The notes under the pieces were generated by a model. That model saw nothing but the letters and a program-made list of their open reading frames with translations, was not told where the DNA came from and made no database searches. A program made the translations under genes and the position numbers. Positions 1 to 10,082 of a stretch of 64,000 nt of DNA are shown here, piece after piece (positions within the stretch are counted from its first letter, which is position 1; every line of letters starts with the position of its first letter). The DNA comes from Viscum album. Lineage: Eukaryota > Streptophyta > Magnoliopsida > Santalales > Viscaceae. Where the stretch lies: assembly GCA_963277665.1 (NCBI GenBank), contig OY728121.1, positions 958,184,097 through 958,248,096 of the forward strand, given 5' to 3'.

Positions 1-1302
1 GGTGACAACCCAAACATATTTTCAAAAAAAATATAGGATCAAAAATAAGAAATGAAAATGATGTGATAATGACTATCTCCCCTTGAAGAAAAATTCCAAA
101 AGTAGAGAGAGATTACTGCAATTTTTATAGGGGTGAGGTGAAGACAAGAAAAAACTCAAGAATAACCAGTGCGTGAAGATCCCACCCCACCCCCACAAGA
201 ATTAAGAAGAGCCATTCACATAAAAAATCTTACTTAGATCAGGTAATCAACATTATAATAATTTTTTTATAAAATTTGAATCACTTAGACACTAAAACCT
301 GTCATGTACTAATGTTCTATAGGGTGAAAATGAGTATGATTTATATCCATCAACTCCCACCCCTTGATTTGTAGTGAGGGATATAGTGATTAATATGTAG
401 AATGAAATACTACCCAATAGGACACTTCCAATAGGTCTTGTCAGAGTTTCAATTAATGTAGATCATGAGCCAAGCACCGACCTACCTATTGTAAATGACG
501 ATGATGACATTCATACGATCGAATAAGCTATTGGATTATTCATTGTAAGGATGTCAATTCTTGTAAAAAAACATGTCAACCAGGAGGTATTAATTTACAA
601 TTGTTTTCTAGATGATACTTTAACATTTAATGAAAAAATCACTAAACTGATGAATGGTATTACATAATAACCAAGGGATGGAGGTGAAAAGAAATGTGGG
701 ATCAAAATAGTCTCAAGGATCAACCAACCGAGCAAAATGGTCTACTAAGAGCACCTTCACCCATCACGTTCTATATCCACATTTAATATCATTGGAGGCT
801 CATGTGGATACAAAGTTTATTGATGAAAATACTAACATAGTTGATTTTGTGAAAAAAATATGTATAGAGGGTAATAATAAAATTAAATTAGGGATGACAG
901 TGTAAATGAATCCCTCTAGCATGAATGGCTCGGAGCCTGAATTTTAAATGTATACATGAGGTATGATTTCATGATTTGATATTACAAAAGCTTATATATG
1001 ATGATAATTATGACTAAATACATTTCATGTTTTGGACGGGAATATATATGAAAAACAATTGAAGGGATTTCCCCATGAACAAATATTTGGACTCACTAGT
1101 CCTCACATCACCTCTCCAAAAGAAGAAATAAATTCCGATAAATAGGGTAAAATAATGGCATCCCTGCTCAAATCATTTTAATTCAAAATTATGGATGACA
1201 GACTCTTTTTAATACAAATTTTTCTGGATTAAAACTCTACAATTTAATCATATCAACTATATTTTCATTTCATTAATTACTTTTCCATTTTGTGTTTTTT
1301 AG

Positions 1303-1930
1303 GCAGCATTGGATGCTCATTGCAGTCAATTTGGATACTCAAATGATTTATTTTCTTGATTCAACACATAGATATCCAACAAACCGACCACACATGATGG
1401 AATTTATCAATTTTTAATACACTGAATCCAATATTTTAGAACTAAACCTCTAGTTATATATTTTTATTATCTTTAAATGAGGATTCTGTAATGATATAGT
1501 GGTGCATCAATATCATTTACTTCATGGAACGAATCTGGGGCCTAAGAACCACAATTCCAACAAGTTCTAAAATTGGACAAGTATCAGGGTATATATAATA
1601 ATATTTCACTATCAAAACACATATAATAAAATTAATTATTTTTCATGATGTTTCTACAGAATCACAAACAAAAAAACAGAAAGGACTGTGGTTATTATGT
1701 TTGTAAATTTATGAAAGAGATCATATTTCATCGTCAAACTAGCATCCCTGAAGAGGTTTTATTGGAAATAATTAATTGTTAATTTAAATCATTTATTAAT
1801 TATTTGTGTATTTATATATTTTCAGAACTACCATGACTGTCCCAAAAACACATATTCACAAGATGATGTAAATGCGTTTAGAAATGAATGGGTAGAAAAC
1901 TCGATGGAAAATTGTACACAAATAGGATAG
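1303..1930 (+). pseudogene. Ulp1-like cysteine protease relic of a CACTA element
   Basis: Three exon-like blocks are visible. Block one (1303-1580) follows a T-rich stretch ending in AG and encodes HWMLIAVNLD then YFLDS, the His and Asp parts of the C48/Ulp1 catalytic triad (His codon 1307-1309, Asp 1358-1360). Its frame stops at 1415-1417. Block two (from 1660, after TTTCTACAG) encodes KDCGYYVCKFMKEI with the catalytic Cys at 1687-1689. Block three (1826-1930, after TTTTCAG) encodes a stretch with FRNEWVE and ends in TAG. The order H, D, C and the DCGYYV motif are diagnostic of the family, which cleaves ubiquitin-like SUMO conjugates; its role in transposons is not settled. No complete reading frame remains, so this is a relic. 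Catalytic residues survive, but the usual upstream Gln cannot be placed with confidence. Confidence 0.75.
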
Positions 1931-2929
1931 AGGTGAATTCCTACTACCTAAGTTATCCTTATATGATCATTGATATCCCCCTTGTTTACAATTATTGGGA
2001 ATTTATGATCACCATTTCTTAGGTTTCATATCCTTAGGTGATGAATAATGGCTTTAGAAATGATTTTTCTTTCTAGTAAAGAATAACAAAATGGGGGACT
2101 ATTATGAAATAGTTCATTATGTTTCTATGTTTCCAAAATCACTAGACCTAAACTATTATGAAATAGATTATTTATATTCTATAATTTGGTCATTTATGAG
2201 GTTACTTATACTAATTTAGTGTATTGGATGAATATTTGATGTGAATCACTCACAAATTTAATAAAAATACTAATAATTATTCACAATTGTTGGTTAACTA
2301 CCACTTATCATACCATCTCGTCTAAAATTTTGATCCGACCTCTTGGGGATGCTCTCATACTACCCCATCTCTCTGATTTCATCATTCAGCGTTCACTTTT
2401 CATTCTCTTCCCCCACCCATTTATTAGGTAAATGGGTGGAGGATGATAAGGAAATGTGATTGGTGAATGATGACATCATAGAGATAGTGTCTGATGAGAG
2501 CATGAAGGGGACACCAGATTGTATGTTCAGATCAGATTCTATGCTAAGAGGTAGTTGACCAATAGTATTTAAGTGCACAATGAATTATTATTATTTTTAT
2601 TATCTTATATCTCAACAAAAGAAACCCTTTCTAAAGATATAAAAGTAATGTTATGATATAATATCTCCATCTTTACGAAAAATTATTTAATTAAATATTT
2701 ATTTGATTTTCATTATTCATTGCAGGGTTCGTTAATTTTTTATGATTTCTCTCCATGTGACATGACTTTTGAGGAAGATAAATGAAGATATGTCTACTCA
2801 ATCACAGAGGTAATATTGATGTTTTCACAGTAAAATAATTTTCCATATAATTAATTCATTGTTTTTTATTTAGGTTTAATTTATTTCATATATCGAAGGA
2901 ATATTAATCTACAATTATGTGAACTCAGT
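1931..2929. other. CACTA interior, no clear gene
   Basis: AT-rich DNA between the protease relic and the tandem array. Two short blocks look exon-like: 2427-2560 (plus strand, Asp/Glu-rich, ending in a stop) and 2726-2812 (after a TTGCAG acceptor, ending at a possible donor GGTAAT). They could be 3' exons of the CACTA gene, but nothing identifies them. Confidence 0.3.
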
Positions 2930-5245
2930 ATATGAAATGTTTAGGTCATTGTAGTTACTATCAGAGTAACTAACCTATTCATAATAGAGAAAATGAATTC
3001 AATTGTTTTGATACATTAGAGAGATGATCCCTAAGTCATTTGAAATTTCTAGGAATTAATGCCACCTTATTATGACAAATGATGAGATCAGTATGAATCA
3101 AAGTGTGTCTTTTTATTTAAAATTTACATCATTTTTAGTTAAAACAACATGTTTCATACTGAGTACTATGAAAAAACATTCTGACTATTTTGATACTTTA
3201 GGAAAATGATCCATAAGTCATTTTTGACCTGTGGGAATTGACCGTAATTCAATTCAATGCACAATGTGACTGGTATGACTCTAATTGTCTCATTTTATTT
3301 AAAATAAACATTAATTATATAAAACAACTAACGTGACATATTTAAAATAGAGAAAATGCATTAGTAATGTTTTAATACTTTGGGAAAGTGATCAATGTGT
3401 TATTTGGGACATGTACGAATAAAACACTCCTCAATCTGAGATACAATGTGATTGGTATGGCTAAAAGTGTCTCTTATCAGTTTAAAATTTTCATTTTAGC
3501 TCAAAACATGTCACTAATTAAAAACAAAATAACCCACTCCAATTGTCTCAAGAATTTATGATAACTATTCATAAGTTCCTAGTGACACGTATAAAGAAAT
3601 TTCATATCAATCCAATGCATGATGCATGCAAAATGACTCAAAACGCATGTTTCTAGTTTGAAATGAAATTTTAGTAAAAAACTAAACTTACTTACTACAA
3701 ACTGAGAAACTACATTCATATTGTATTGATACTTTATGAAAACTATCAATATGTCATTTGTGACATGTATAAATCATCTCTTTTTATTTAAAATTGACAT
3801 TAATTTTAAAAAAACACAAGTGTCATACTATAAACCAAGAAAACACAATCATATGGTTTTGATACATTATTAAATTGATCCATGAGTCATTTGTGACATG
3901 TACGAATCAACCTCATCTCAATATGATGCACGCTTGGACTTTTATTGATAAATGTGTTTGTTATCAGTTTAAAATTAACATTTTATCTCAAAACATGTCA
4001 CCCACTACAAAAAAAGAAATCCCATTCCAATTGTTTATATAATTTAGGATAATGATTCATATGTTCTTTGTGATGTGTATGAAGAAATCTCATATCAAAC
4101 CAACACACGATGTTATTGGTATGACTCAAATTACGTGTTTCTAGTTTGAAAATACATTTTAGAAAAAAAACAACTAACCTTCTATAAATTGAGAAAACAC
4201 ATTTGGATTGTTTTTATACTTTAGGAAAACAATCAATAAGTAATTTGAGACAAGAAAGAATCAACCACACCCTAATTCAATGCACAATGTGACTGGTATG
4301 ACTAAAATTGTCTCTTTTTATTCAAAATTGACATTAATTTTTGAAAAAAACATGTGACATACAAAAAATTGAGAAACAATATTCAGATTGTTTTGATACT
4401 TTAGGAGAAATATTTTTCTTTAATTTTTGATATTTAAGAATCAATCGTCCCTCAATCTGACGCACAGTGTGACCAGTATGGTTAAAAGTGTCTGTTATTA
4501 GTTTAAATTTGCATTTTTGCTCAAAACATGTCGCTCACTAAAAAGCAAGAAAACCTACTCCAATTGTCTTCCAAATTTAGTACAATGATTCATAAGATCA
4601 TCATGACATTTATGAAGTAGTATCATATGAAATCAATGCACGATATGACTGCTATGACTCAAAATGCATGTTTCCATTTTGAAATGACATTTTATTAAAA
4701 AAATACAACTGACAAACTACCAACTGAGAAAAAACATATAGATTATTTGCATACTTTAGTAAAATGATACATAAGTAATTTTTGACATATAGGTATCCAC
4801 CTCACCTGAATTAAATGAAAAATTAGTCTATTATGATAAAACATGTCTCTTTTTATTTCAATTTAACATTGATTTTATAAAAAAACTCATTTGACATACG
4901 AAAAAATGATAAACACATTGATATTATTTTGATAATTTAGGACAATGATCCATTAGTTACTTGTAACATGTAGGAATCAACATAAACTCAATCCGAAAAA
5001 TTATGTGGCATATATAAATCAAAATTTTTCAATTAAATTTGATATTAATTTTAATAAAAGAACAATTGACATACTCAAAACTAATCAAACCAATTCCAAT
5101 TGTTTTAAAATTTTAAGATAATGATATATAAACCATTTTACATGTTTTAGAATCTACCATAACACTACAAAATGTACAGTGTGATCATTATAACTCCAAA
5201 TGTGTCTTTTTTTATTAAAATTGACATTTTATTAATGTATTCTTT
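2930..5245 (+). repeat. Tandem array, ~178-bp unit, trimeric higher-order repeat
   Basis: About 13 head-to-tail units. The anchor phrase GATACTTTAGGAAAATGATC and variants recur near 3010, 3192, 3375, 3550, 3727, 3861, 4036, 4216, 4395, 4570, 4750, 4930 and 5107, a spacing of 175-183 bp; the unit at 3727 has lost about 45 bp. Units fall into three types by their middle segment. Type A has TTTTTATTTAAAATTGACAT, type C has TTATCAGTTTAAAATT followed by GCTCAAAACATGTC, and type B has ATGTTTCTAGTTTGAAAT. From 3192 the order is A-C-B, A-C-B, A-C-B, then A, giving a period of about 535 bp (3192 to 3727, 4216 to 4750). The array has no coding potential. The types are well separated, so the trimer was amplified as a block after the types diverged. 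Confidence 0.85.
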
Positions 5246-5640
5246 CATATAATGTTTTATTTAATCCATTATTTTATTTCTGACATAATATTTTTTTCTC
5301 ATATAGGTGGAATAGTTTTCTTGAGTTCAGATGCATTGTTCGGAAACTAATATCATGGATGAAATTTTTTGAGAGGGGATCATAGATGCCAAAGGATGAA
5401 ACATTAATGTTTTTAACTGTTTCTTGGATAATTATTATTGAATTCACATAAAACATTGTTTGAAATTTATAAAGCATTGTAACTTCTATATTAGTGATGT
5501 CAAGTAAATGTATATAGATTTTTATTTAAAAAATCATGTGTGATATATTTTGTTCTTATATTCTTTTTTCATGTGATGGTACTATTTTGAGCATGTGTGT
5601 TTGTTCTAGGTGCGTTGTTTAATAAAAATAACATCACAGG

Positions 5641-5863
5641 AAACAAGACATTTATCAAGATTCAAAATGGAAATGGTAAAGGTGGCCTTCAATCTGTGCT
5701 AAAAAAGCAGTGATAAAAGGGGTCCTTTATCAGTTCTTCTTTTAGTGTAGAGAGAGGTCCCCCTTTATCAGTTCTTTTTTAGCGCTGTTAAAGGGGACCC
5801 CACCCTTTATCTTTACCTTGATTAAGAGTTCTTTTATAGCGATATTAAAAGTGTTTTCTAGTG
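5641..5863 (-). repeat. CACTA 3' subterminal repeats and terminal inverted repeat
   Basis: Contains two direct copies of CCTTTATCAGTTCTT (5725 and 5763 regions), inverted forms (GTGATAAAAGGGGTCC) and several AGCG(C/A)T cores. It ends with the terminus TGTTTTCTAGTG, which read inward starts CACTAGAAAACA. Similar TTATCAGCGCTAAA words occur in the terminus at 54342, so the two CACTA ends belong to related families. Confidence 0.7.
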
Positions 5864-6922
5864 ATTTTAAAATCTTTATTTGTAGTTGTGTCACGGGGCA
5901 CTGAATGAAGAATATGAAGGATCTGGTATGAACCTTATCAAATCTAGAATTTGTTTACCCAAAATTAGAAATATTAGAACCTGATTTCTTAAGTACTCCT
6001 CGCATGGCTAATGATGTCTGAAGAAGAACAACGCCAAACTCTATATTCTCTATGATTTTTTTCATGCATGGGAATCCATCCATGCATTTTTTCGTGAATA
6101 ATACAACCTCTCAAATTAAATAATGAATAAAACATTGATATCTATTAAACTACATATATGTGAGAATCTAGTATAATCAAGATTAATGTTTAACGAAAAC
6201 ACGCGACACACAACCGATATTGAAGAAGATGTTTGGACCCATCACTATTGAGAAACAAGTAGATGCTACACTTTAGGGATTCCTGTTTCTATTTTTATTT
6301 TTTTTAGGAATTTTTCTATGAGGAAAAATATATTTAAAGGAGAAAAGTGTGCGTAGATATTAGTTTGTCTGGTTTCATGGGATTTGAAGATAAATTTTAT
6401 TTTGGATAATTGAGCCATGATCCATTCTTCTATTGTTGAGGTTGGATCACCTGGGTGTTTGTAGACCAATTTTGAGTCATGTGGATAAGAAATATTATGT
6501 TCAATTTACTTATTTAGTTTGAGTTCAATGTTTGATTTTCTGAATATTCTTAAAATGTTCCTATTTTATTATTCTATTTGCAGGCATGGTGATGAAGATA
6601 ATGTGGTTTGATACTTTGCATTATTGAGGTTACCAAAATATTGAATAATTCTTGAGAGATGTTTCAATGAATTTATTTGTGGTGTTTTTGGTCAAATTGA
6701 GTTATTATTCATGATTAATTATGGGAAACCTATTGTTAGGATATGTCAAAAAATTGCATTCCGAGTAAATATTATTTAGGATATATGAATATTGAACCGG
6801 TGAATTGTTTTGCTGACATATGTCAATGTTAGTTGTTCCGGCATGAAATTTACTGTGTTCAATCAGATCTAATTTCCTAATGATCTCATTTCATGTGCAT
6901 GATATTTTTTTATTTGAATAGG
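5864..6922. repeat. Repeat X copy A, first part
   Basis: Aligns by eye with 22278-23040. Shared landmarks are GGATCTGGTATGAACCTT / GGATCTTCTATAAACCTT, AACCTCTCAAATT (6108 and 22480) and TTCTATTTGCAGG / TTCTATTTGTAGG. Its other part resumes at 17286 after the Gypsy insertion. Reads within it (such as 6266-6469 minus) are short and give no recognisable protein. The class is unknown; there are no visible terminal repeats. Confidence 0.6.
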
Positions 6923-6927
6923 GAAAG
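6923..6927. repeat. Target-site duplication, left (GAAAG)
   Basis: GAAAG immediately before TGTAACGACC, matching GAAAG at 17281-17285 immediately after the 3' LTR. Confidence 0.9.
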
Positions 6928-7136
6928 TGTAACGACCCAAAGTTTCATTAATGGAAAATACCTCTTGATCCAGTTAAATGTTTCTTTATGAAAAATGTTT
7001 TTATAAGATGTCAACTTATTTAAGTTTTACGTTAAGATTTGTGACCGTTACTTTTATAGCCGTTGAACAGTGATCATCTGGGTAGTTTAAATATAAGTCT
7101 TTAACGAACCAATTTTCTACTCAGACAAAGGAAGCG

Positions 7137-7406
7137 ATGGCCTCATCCAGTAGAATTTCCCCTTACGAAGCCCATTTTTAGGAGCTCGGAAAGGAGGTGG
7201 CTTCTTTGGGCTTTGCCCTTGTCCAAGCCCAAGCTGAGCTTCATCAAGCCAAGCTCGAACGTGATCGTCTACGGGAAAAATGGAAGTTGATAGAGATTAC
7301 CACTCGAGCGATGTTATCCGAGCAACCCCAAGAGTCTGTCACCATCGCACACCTTACCCTTAGGTCTTATGCGGCTATTTTAAGGGGTTATGTAACAAAT
7401 AAGTAG
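7137..7406 (+). pseudogene. U3-encoded small ORF, broken copy in 5' LTR
   Basis: Counterpart of the open frame at 14835-15104. It starts at ATG 7137 but has TTTTAG where the other copy reads TTGTCG, giving a stop at codon 15. The rest of the frame is open to the TAG at 7404-7406. Nine substitutions separate the two copies in 270 bp, eight of them changing the protein. Being upstream of the LTR TATA box, this copy would not be in the element's own transcript. Confidence 0.7.
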
Positions 7407-8251
7407 CACCATGTTCATGTACATTATTTTTTTGTATATAATAATGAATATAATTTCTAGTCATTTTTGATGCATTGTAATTAGTTTTTAAAGTACAAAT
7501 GATGTTTTTAGTTATTATTTAATTAAGAATTATATTTTATTAAATTAAAGGATTTTTGAATTAAATAATATTTTAATAAAATATTATTATTAATATTAAA
7601 TTAATTTTTATTAAATATAAATGATCTTATAATTTTATGAATGCAATTAAAATTTTTATTAAGGTTTGAAAGCCATTTCTGTCAAAACCCGTGAATTTTT
7701 TATAAATGTCGGTTTTTATTTTAAAAGTAAAAATTCACATATTTAGAAAATTATTTAGATAAAATAAATATTATTTTTGGAATCAGGACGTCGAAATTAT
7801 CCAACGGTGAATTTTTCATAATTTTCTGAGACAGTCAAATTTTTGGGTAAAAATTAAATACTATTTAAATATATAATGTGTTTTATGACATCATAATGAC
7901 CCAATGGTGATGTAATAAAATACCATAATCCTTATGTTCGGCCAATATGTGTTTTATCATTAAAATAATGAGGTTTTGGGTTTGTTTGACTCACTTTTCA
8001 AAGCATTAATGGAGCCCTCAAGACTTATTCAACACTTTGCCTTTTTAAATTAATTTCCATGGGAGTGTGACTCACCTCCACATAAGCAACCCTAATTTTT
8101 TAATAAGTTCGGACCTTGGACTTGTGAAATATTGTTTTCCTATTTCCTTTTCCAGAAACCATGGGCAAATACCATGGGATGGTTTGTGGTTTGGATTATT
8201 TTAATATAAGTGGTCCCAAACCTAAATAATAAAGAATTCTCTCACCTTTCC

Positions 8252-8259
8252 TATATAAA
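8252..8259 (+). promoter_or_regulatory. LTR TATA box
   Basis: TATATAAA in a GC-richer context (CTTTCC before, CCCACCCAAGC after), the usual plant core-promoter look. Transcription would start about 30 bp downstream, near 8285, which would place U3 at 6928 to about 8284. The same box is kept at 15950-15957. Confidence 0.75.
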
Positions 8260-8535
8260 CCCACCCAAGCTCCCACTTCCTCCTCACTCAAAGCCCTTGA
8301 AGTTCGTCCAACCTCTGCCCTACTCTCTCTAGAATCCTCCCAAGGTGCCCCAAGCTCCCAAGAAGCCTCTCACAAGCCTCTCTCTAGCCTTTGGAAGCAC
8401 ACTTCCAAGTAAGGGTTTTTTTCTTCCTTTCTCATTTTTGTCAATTTTCTTTAAGTTGTATTGCCCTTTTAATTTCATTTATGAATGTTGGGGTATGGTT
8501 TCTCACCTCCCCCATACTGCCCTCTTATTGTTTGA

Positions 8536-8830
8536 ATGATGGGAGAACCCTTTCTCTCTCATTAAATGCCTCCCATGTACACCCGTTACTATGCCAAAAT
8601 TCCGAAAGGAACTTCTCTCTCTTCTTTTACATTCAAGAAATACTTTTGTATCATGAATATAATTTCCATTTCAATTGTTGGGACATGTATATATATGACC
8701 TCCTTACTGACCATTACATGTAAATATGATGAGGAACCCCTTTCTCTCTCATAAACTTTTTTTTATGAATTCTTATGTCACGCCGTTATGCTGCCGAAAT
8801 CGCACCGATTTTCTAAGCCAATGTCTTTGT
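8536..8830 (+). repeat. Degenerate ~190-bp direct duplication in LTR
   Basis: ATGATGGGAGAACCCTTTC at 8536 is matched by ATGATGAGGAACCCCTTTC at 8726, both followed by TCTCTCAT. Each is then followed by a GC-richer core: CCCGTTACTATGCC at 8582 and CGCCGTTATGCTGCC at 8780. The unit lies about 300-520 bp downstream of the TATA box, the same place where the other LTR family here carries its paired motif. Confidence 0.5.
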
Positions 8831-9078
8831 GTAGTGAATACCATGCCCATTTATCCATCAAGGGTATTCACCTTTATGCACATTTACATATTGATTGTAA
8901 AGTTTCATGTATGAATTCCACATTCCTTTATCGTGGAATAAATGATTATGTTTTATGAATCCATGTTTTATGATCCATGTGGCACACTTATGCATGAAAT
9001 GAAATGTTTAAGAAGGGTGCGCCCTGATAGCGCTCCAATGCATTGGGTAAAGTATAGTATCATGATACGTCATGTGCA

Positions 9079-9181
9079 ATGAGTGTTTACTCATGCTAAT
9101 TCAAGTGCAACGAGGGTTTACTCGTGCTTCAAGTGCAATGAGGGTTTACTCATGCTCCATGTGCAATGAGCCTTGGCTCAT
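9079..9181 (+). other. Array of four short hairpins in transcribed LTR
   Basis: Four units at 9079-9094, 9110-9125, 9138-9153 and 9166-9181, period 28-31 bp, each preceded by a GTGCA-like lead. Stems are ATGAG/CTCAT, ACGAG/CTCGT, ATGAG/CTCAT and ATGAGCC/GGCTCAT. Unit two changes both sides of the stem (T to C and A to G), keeping pairing, and unit four changes the loop-side bases on both sides. Loops are TGTTTA or GGTTTA in units 1-3. The array lies between the TATA box and AATAAA, so it would be in RNA. Confidence 0.7.
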
Positions 9182-9332
9182 GCTAATTCAATGTTAAGTG
9201 TTGTTGCCACATTTCCATGTTATGATTATCATGCTTTATCATGCCTTTATGTTCATGTCTCTCTTATGCTCTATTGATATGCCTATTGCCTAACATGTAT
9301 TGTACTTCTCTTGTAATTCATTATGTACTCCC

Positions 9333-9355
9333 TTACTGGGCTTTATAGCTCACCC
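9333..9355 (+). other. Conserved U5 motif
   Basis: TTACTGGGCTTTATAGCTCA followed by CCC. Reverse-complement relatives occur in the minus-strand LTRs at 33544-33569, 40350-40375 and 62179-62204, where the surrounding LTR sequence has diverged. The core can pair weakly (GGGCT/AGCTC). Likely an RNA or DNA signal of this chromovirus group. Confidence 0.55.
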
Positions 9356-9585
9356 TTTTCTTATGCATGTCCTCAGGTTATCCCATGCAATGCTAAGTAC
9401 GAAGGAATGTAGTGGTCATGTAAAGGAAGTTTTCAATAAGGATGTTGTATTTCAAGTTTAAATTTTTTATGTAATGATCCTAAGCCCCAAAGACTCTAAA
9501 CCTCTCGATCTTCTTTGTTGTATCAAGTGAAGTTTTATGTAATAAAGCATGTTTAAGTTGTAATAAAAAGCAGGGTTGTCATAGT

Positions 9586-9597
9586 TGGTATCAAAGG
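9586..9597 (+). other. Primer-binding site, initiator Met tRNA type
   Basis: TGGTATCAAAGG, two bases after the 5' LTR. The first eight bases match TGGTATCAGAGC, the complement of the 3' end of plant initiator methionine tRNA, the common primer of plant LTR retrotransposons. Confidence 0.8.
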
Positions 9598-9698
9598 ATA
9601 GGTTTAGTAATTTTTGGGATTAGGAAACCCTAGTAAAGCCTTAGATACAAGACTAAGCATAATAAAAACATACCTAAGTTTTGGTAAATACTAAGTAA

Positions 9699-9881
9699 GT
9701 GTTTTATCAAAGAAATACATCCCTGTCTGGATACGAGCAGGTAGAGGCGGCTCTGGCACAGATGTATCCTAGGGGTAAAACCCGAAAACACCGCTTTGAG
9801 CTAGACTCGAACGGGAACTGGTGCATGACAACGGGCCTTGCTGCACTCTTGGTTACGACACTCCCGGGGGATATGTTTTGA
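9699..9881 (+). other. Conserved leader block with protein-like conservation
   Basis: A 60-codon open stretch between primer site and gag, with no ATG at its start (first in-frame ATG at 9762). A reverse-strand homologue lies at 39780-39960 in the older minus-strand element. After allowing one 1-nt shift there, the two translations agree in segments such as FELDSN/FEVNSN and VTTLPGD/VTTVPED, with many conservative changes. A weaker echo of the start (ATCCCTGTTTGGATA) is at 30588. It may be an exon, an upstream reading frame or a constrained RNA; the product is unknown. Confidence 0.5.
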
Positions 9882-10082
9882 TAAATTCACAGTCTTAGTA
9901 TGAACCCTTATTAAGGGAAAAATGCCCCTAAGAATATATGTTAGAAGGAAGATCATGAAAAGCCTGGATTGAATCCTATAGACTCATGAGTTGAAGAGAT
10001 TAAAGTTTATTTATAAGTCATCAACTTTTGTCTTTGGATTACCCTTTATGTGTTACCCCTAACTTTCCTTTTATTCCAGCCA

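Larger units (their letters stand above)
1..5863 (+). mobile_element. CACTA (En/Spm) transposon, 3' half
   Basis: The left end lies outside the window. The assignment rests on a Ulp1-like protease relic at 1303-1930, a gene carried by many plant CACTA elements, and on a right terminus whose outermost bases, read inward, are CACTAGAAAACAC (ending at 5863). Just inside that end are short repeats built on TTTATCAG and AGCGCT (5700-5840), typical of CACTA subterminal regions. A tandem array (2930-5245) lies between gene and terminus. Bases 1-1302 are decayed; 420-640 looks like broken coding sequence with an acidic run (VNDDDD) but carries stops. Orientation is plus, as the protease lies toward the 3' end. 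The 3 bp after the terminus are ATT; the matching duplication is out of view. Confidence 0.7.
6928..9583 (+). repeat. 5' LTR
   Basis: 2656 bp, starting TGTAACGACC and ending GTTGTCATA. Contains a broken U3 reading frame (7137-7406), a TATA box (8252), a degenerate 190-bp duplication (8536-8830), a hairpin array (9079-9181), a conserved U5 motif (9333-9355) and AATAAA (9541). The end is TA rather than the usual CA; this boundary is the only one that gives a matching target duplication. Confidence 0.93.

Noticed and set aside
5161..5180. CACTACAAAATG resembling a CACTA terminus
   Set aside because: It is a variant of the tandem unit at its usual place within the array; no subterminal words nearby.
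8345..8914. Overlapping plus-strand frames of 62-110 codons in the LTR (repeated at 16043-16452)
   Set aside because: They are T-rich, start without good ATGs in most cases, and overlap the TATA-downstream leader and its duplication; no coding signal beyond openness.
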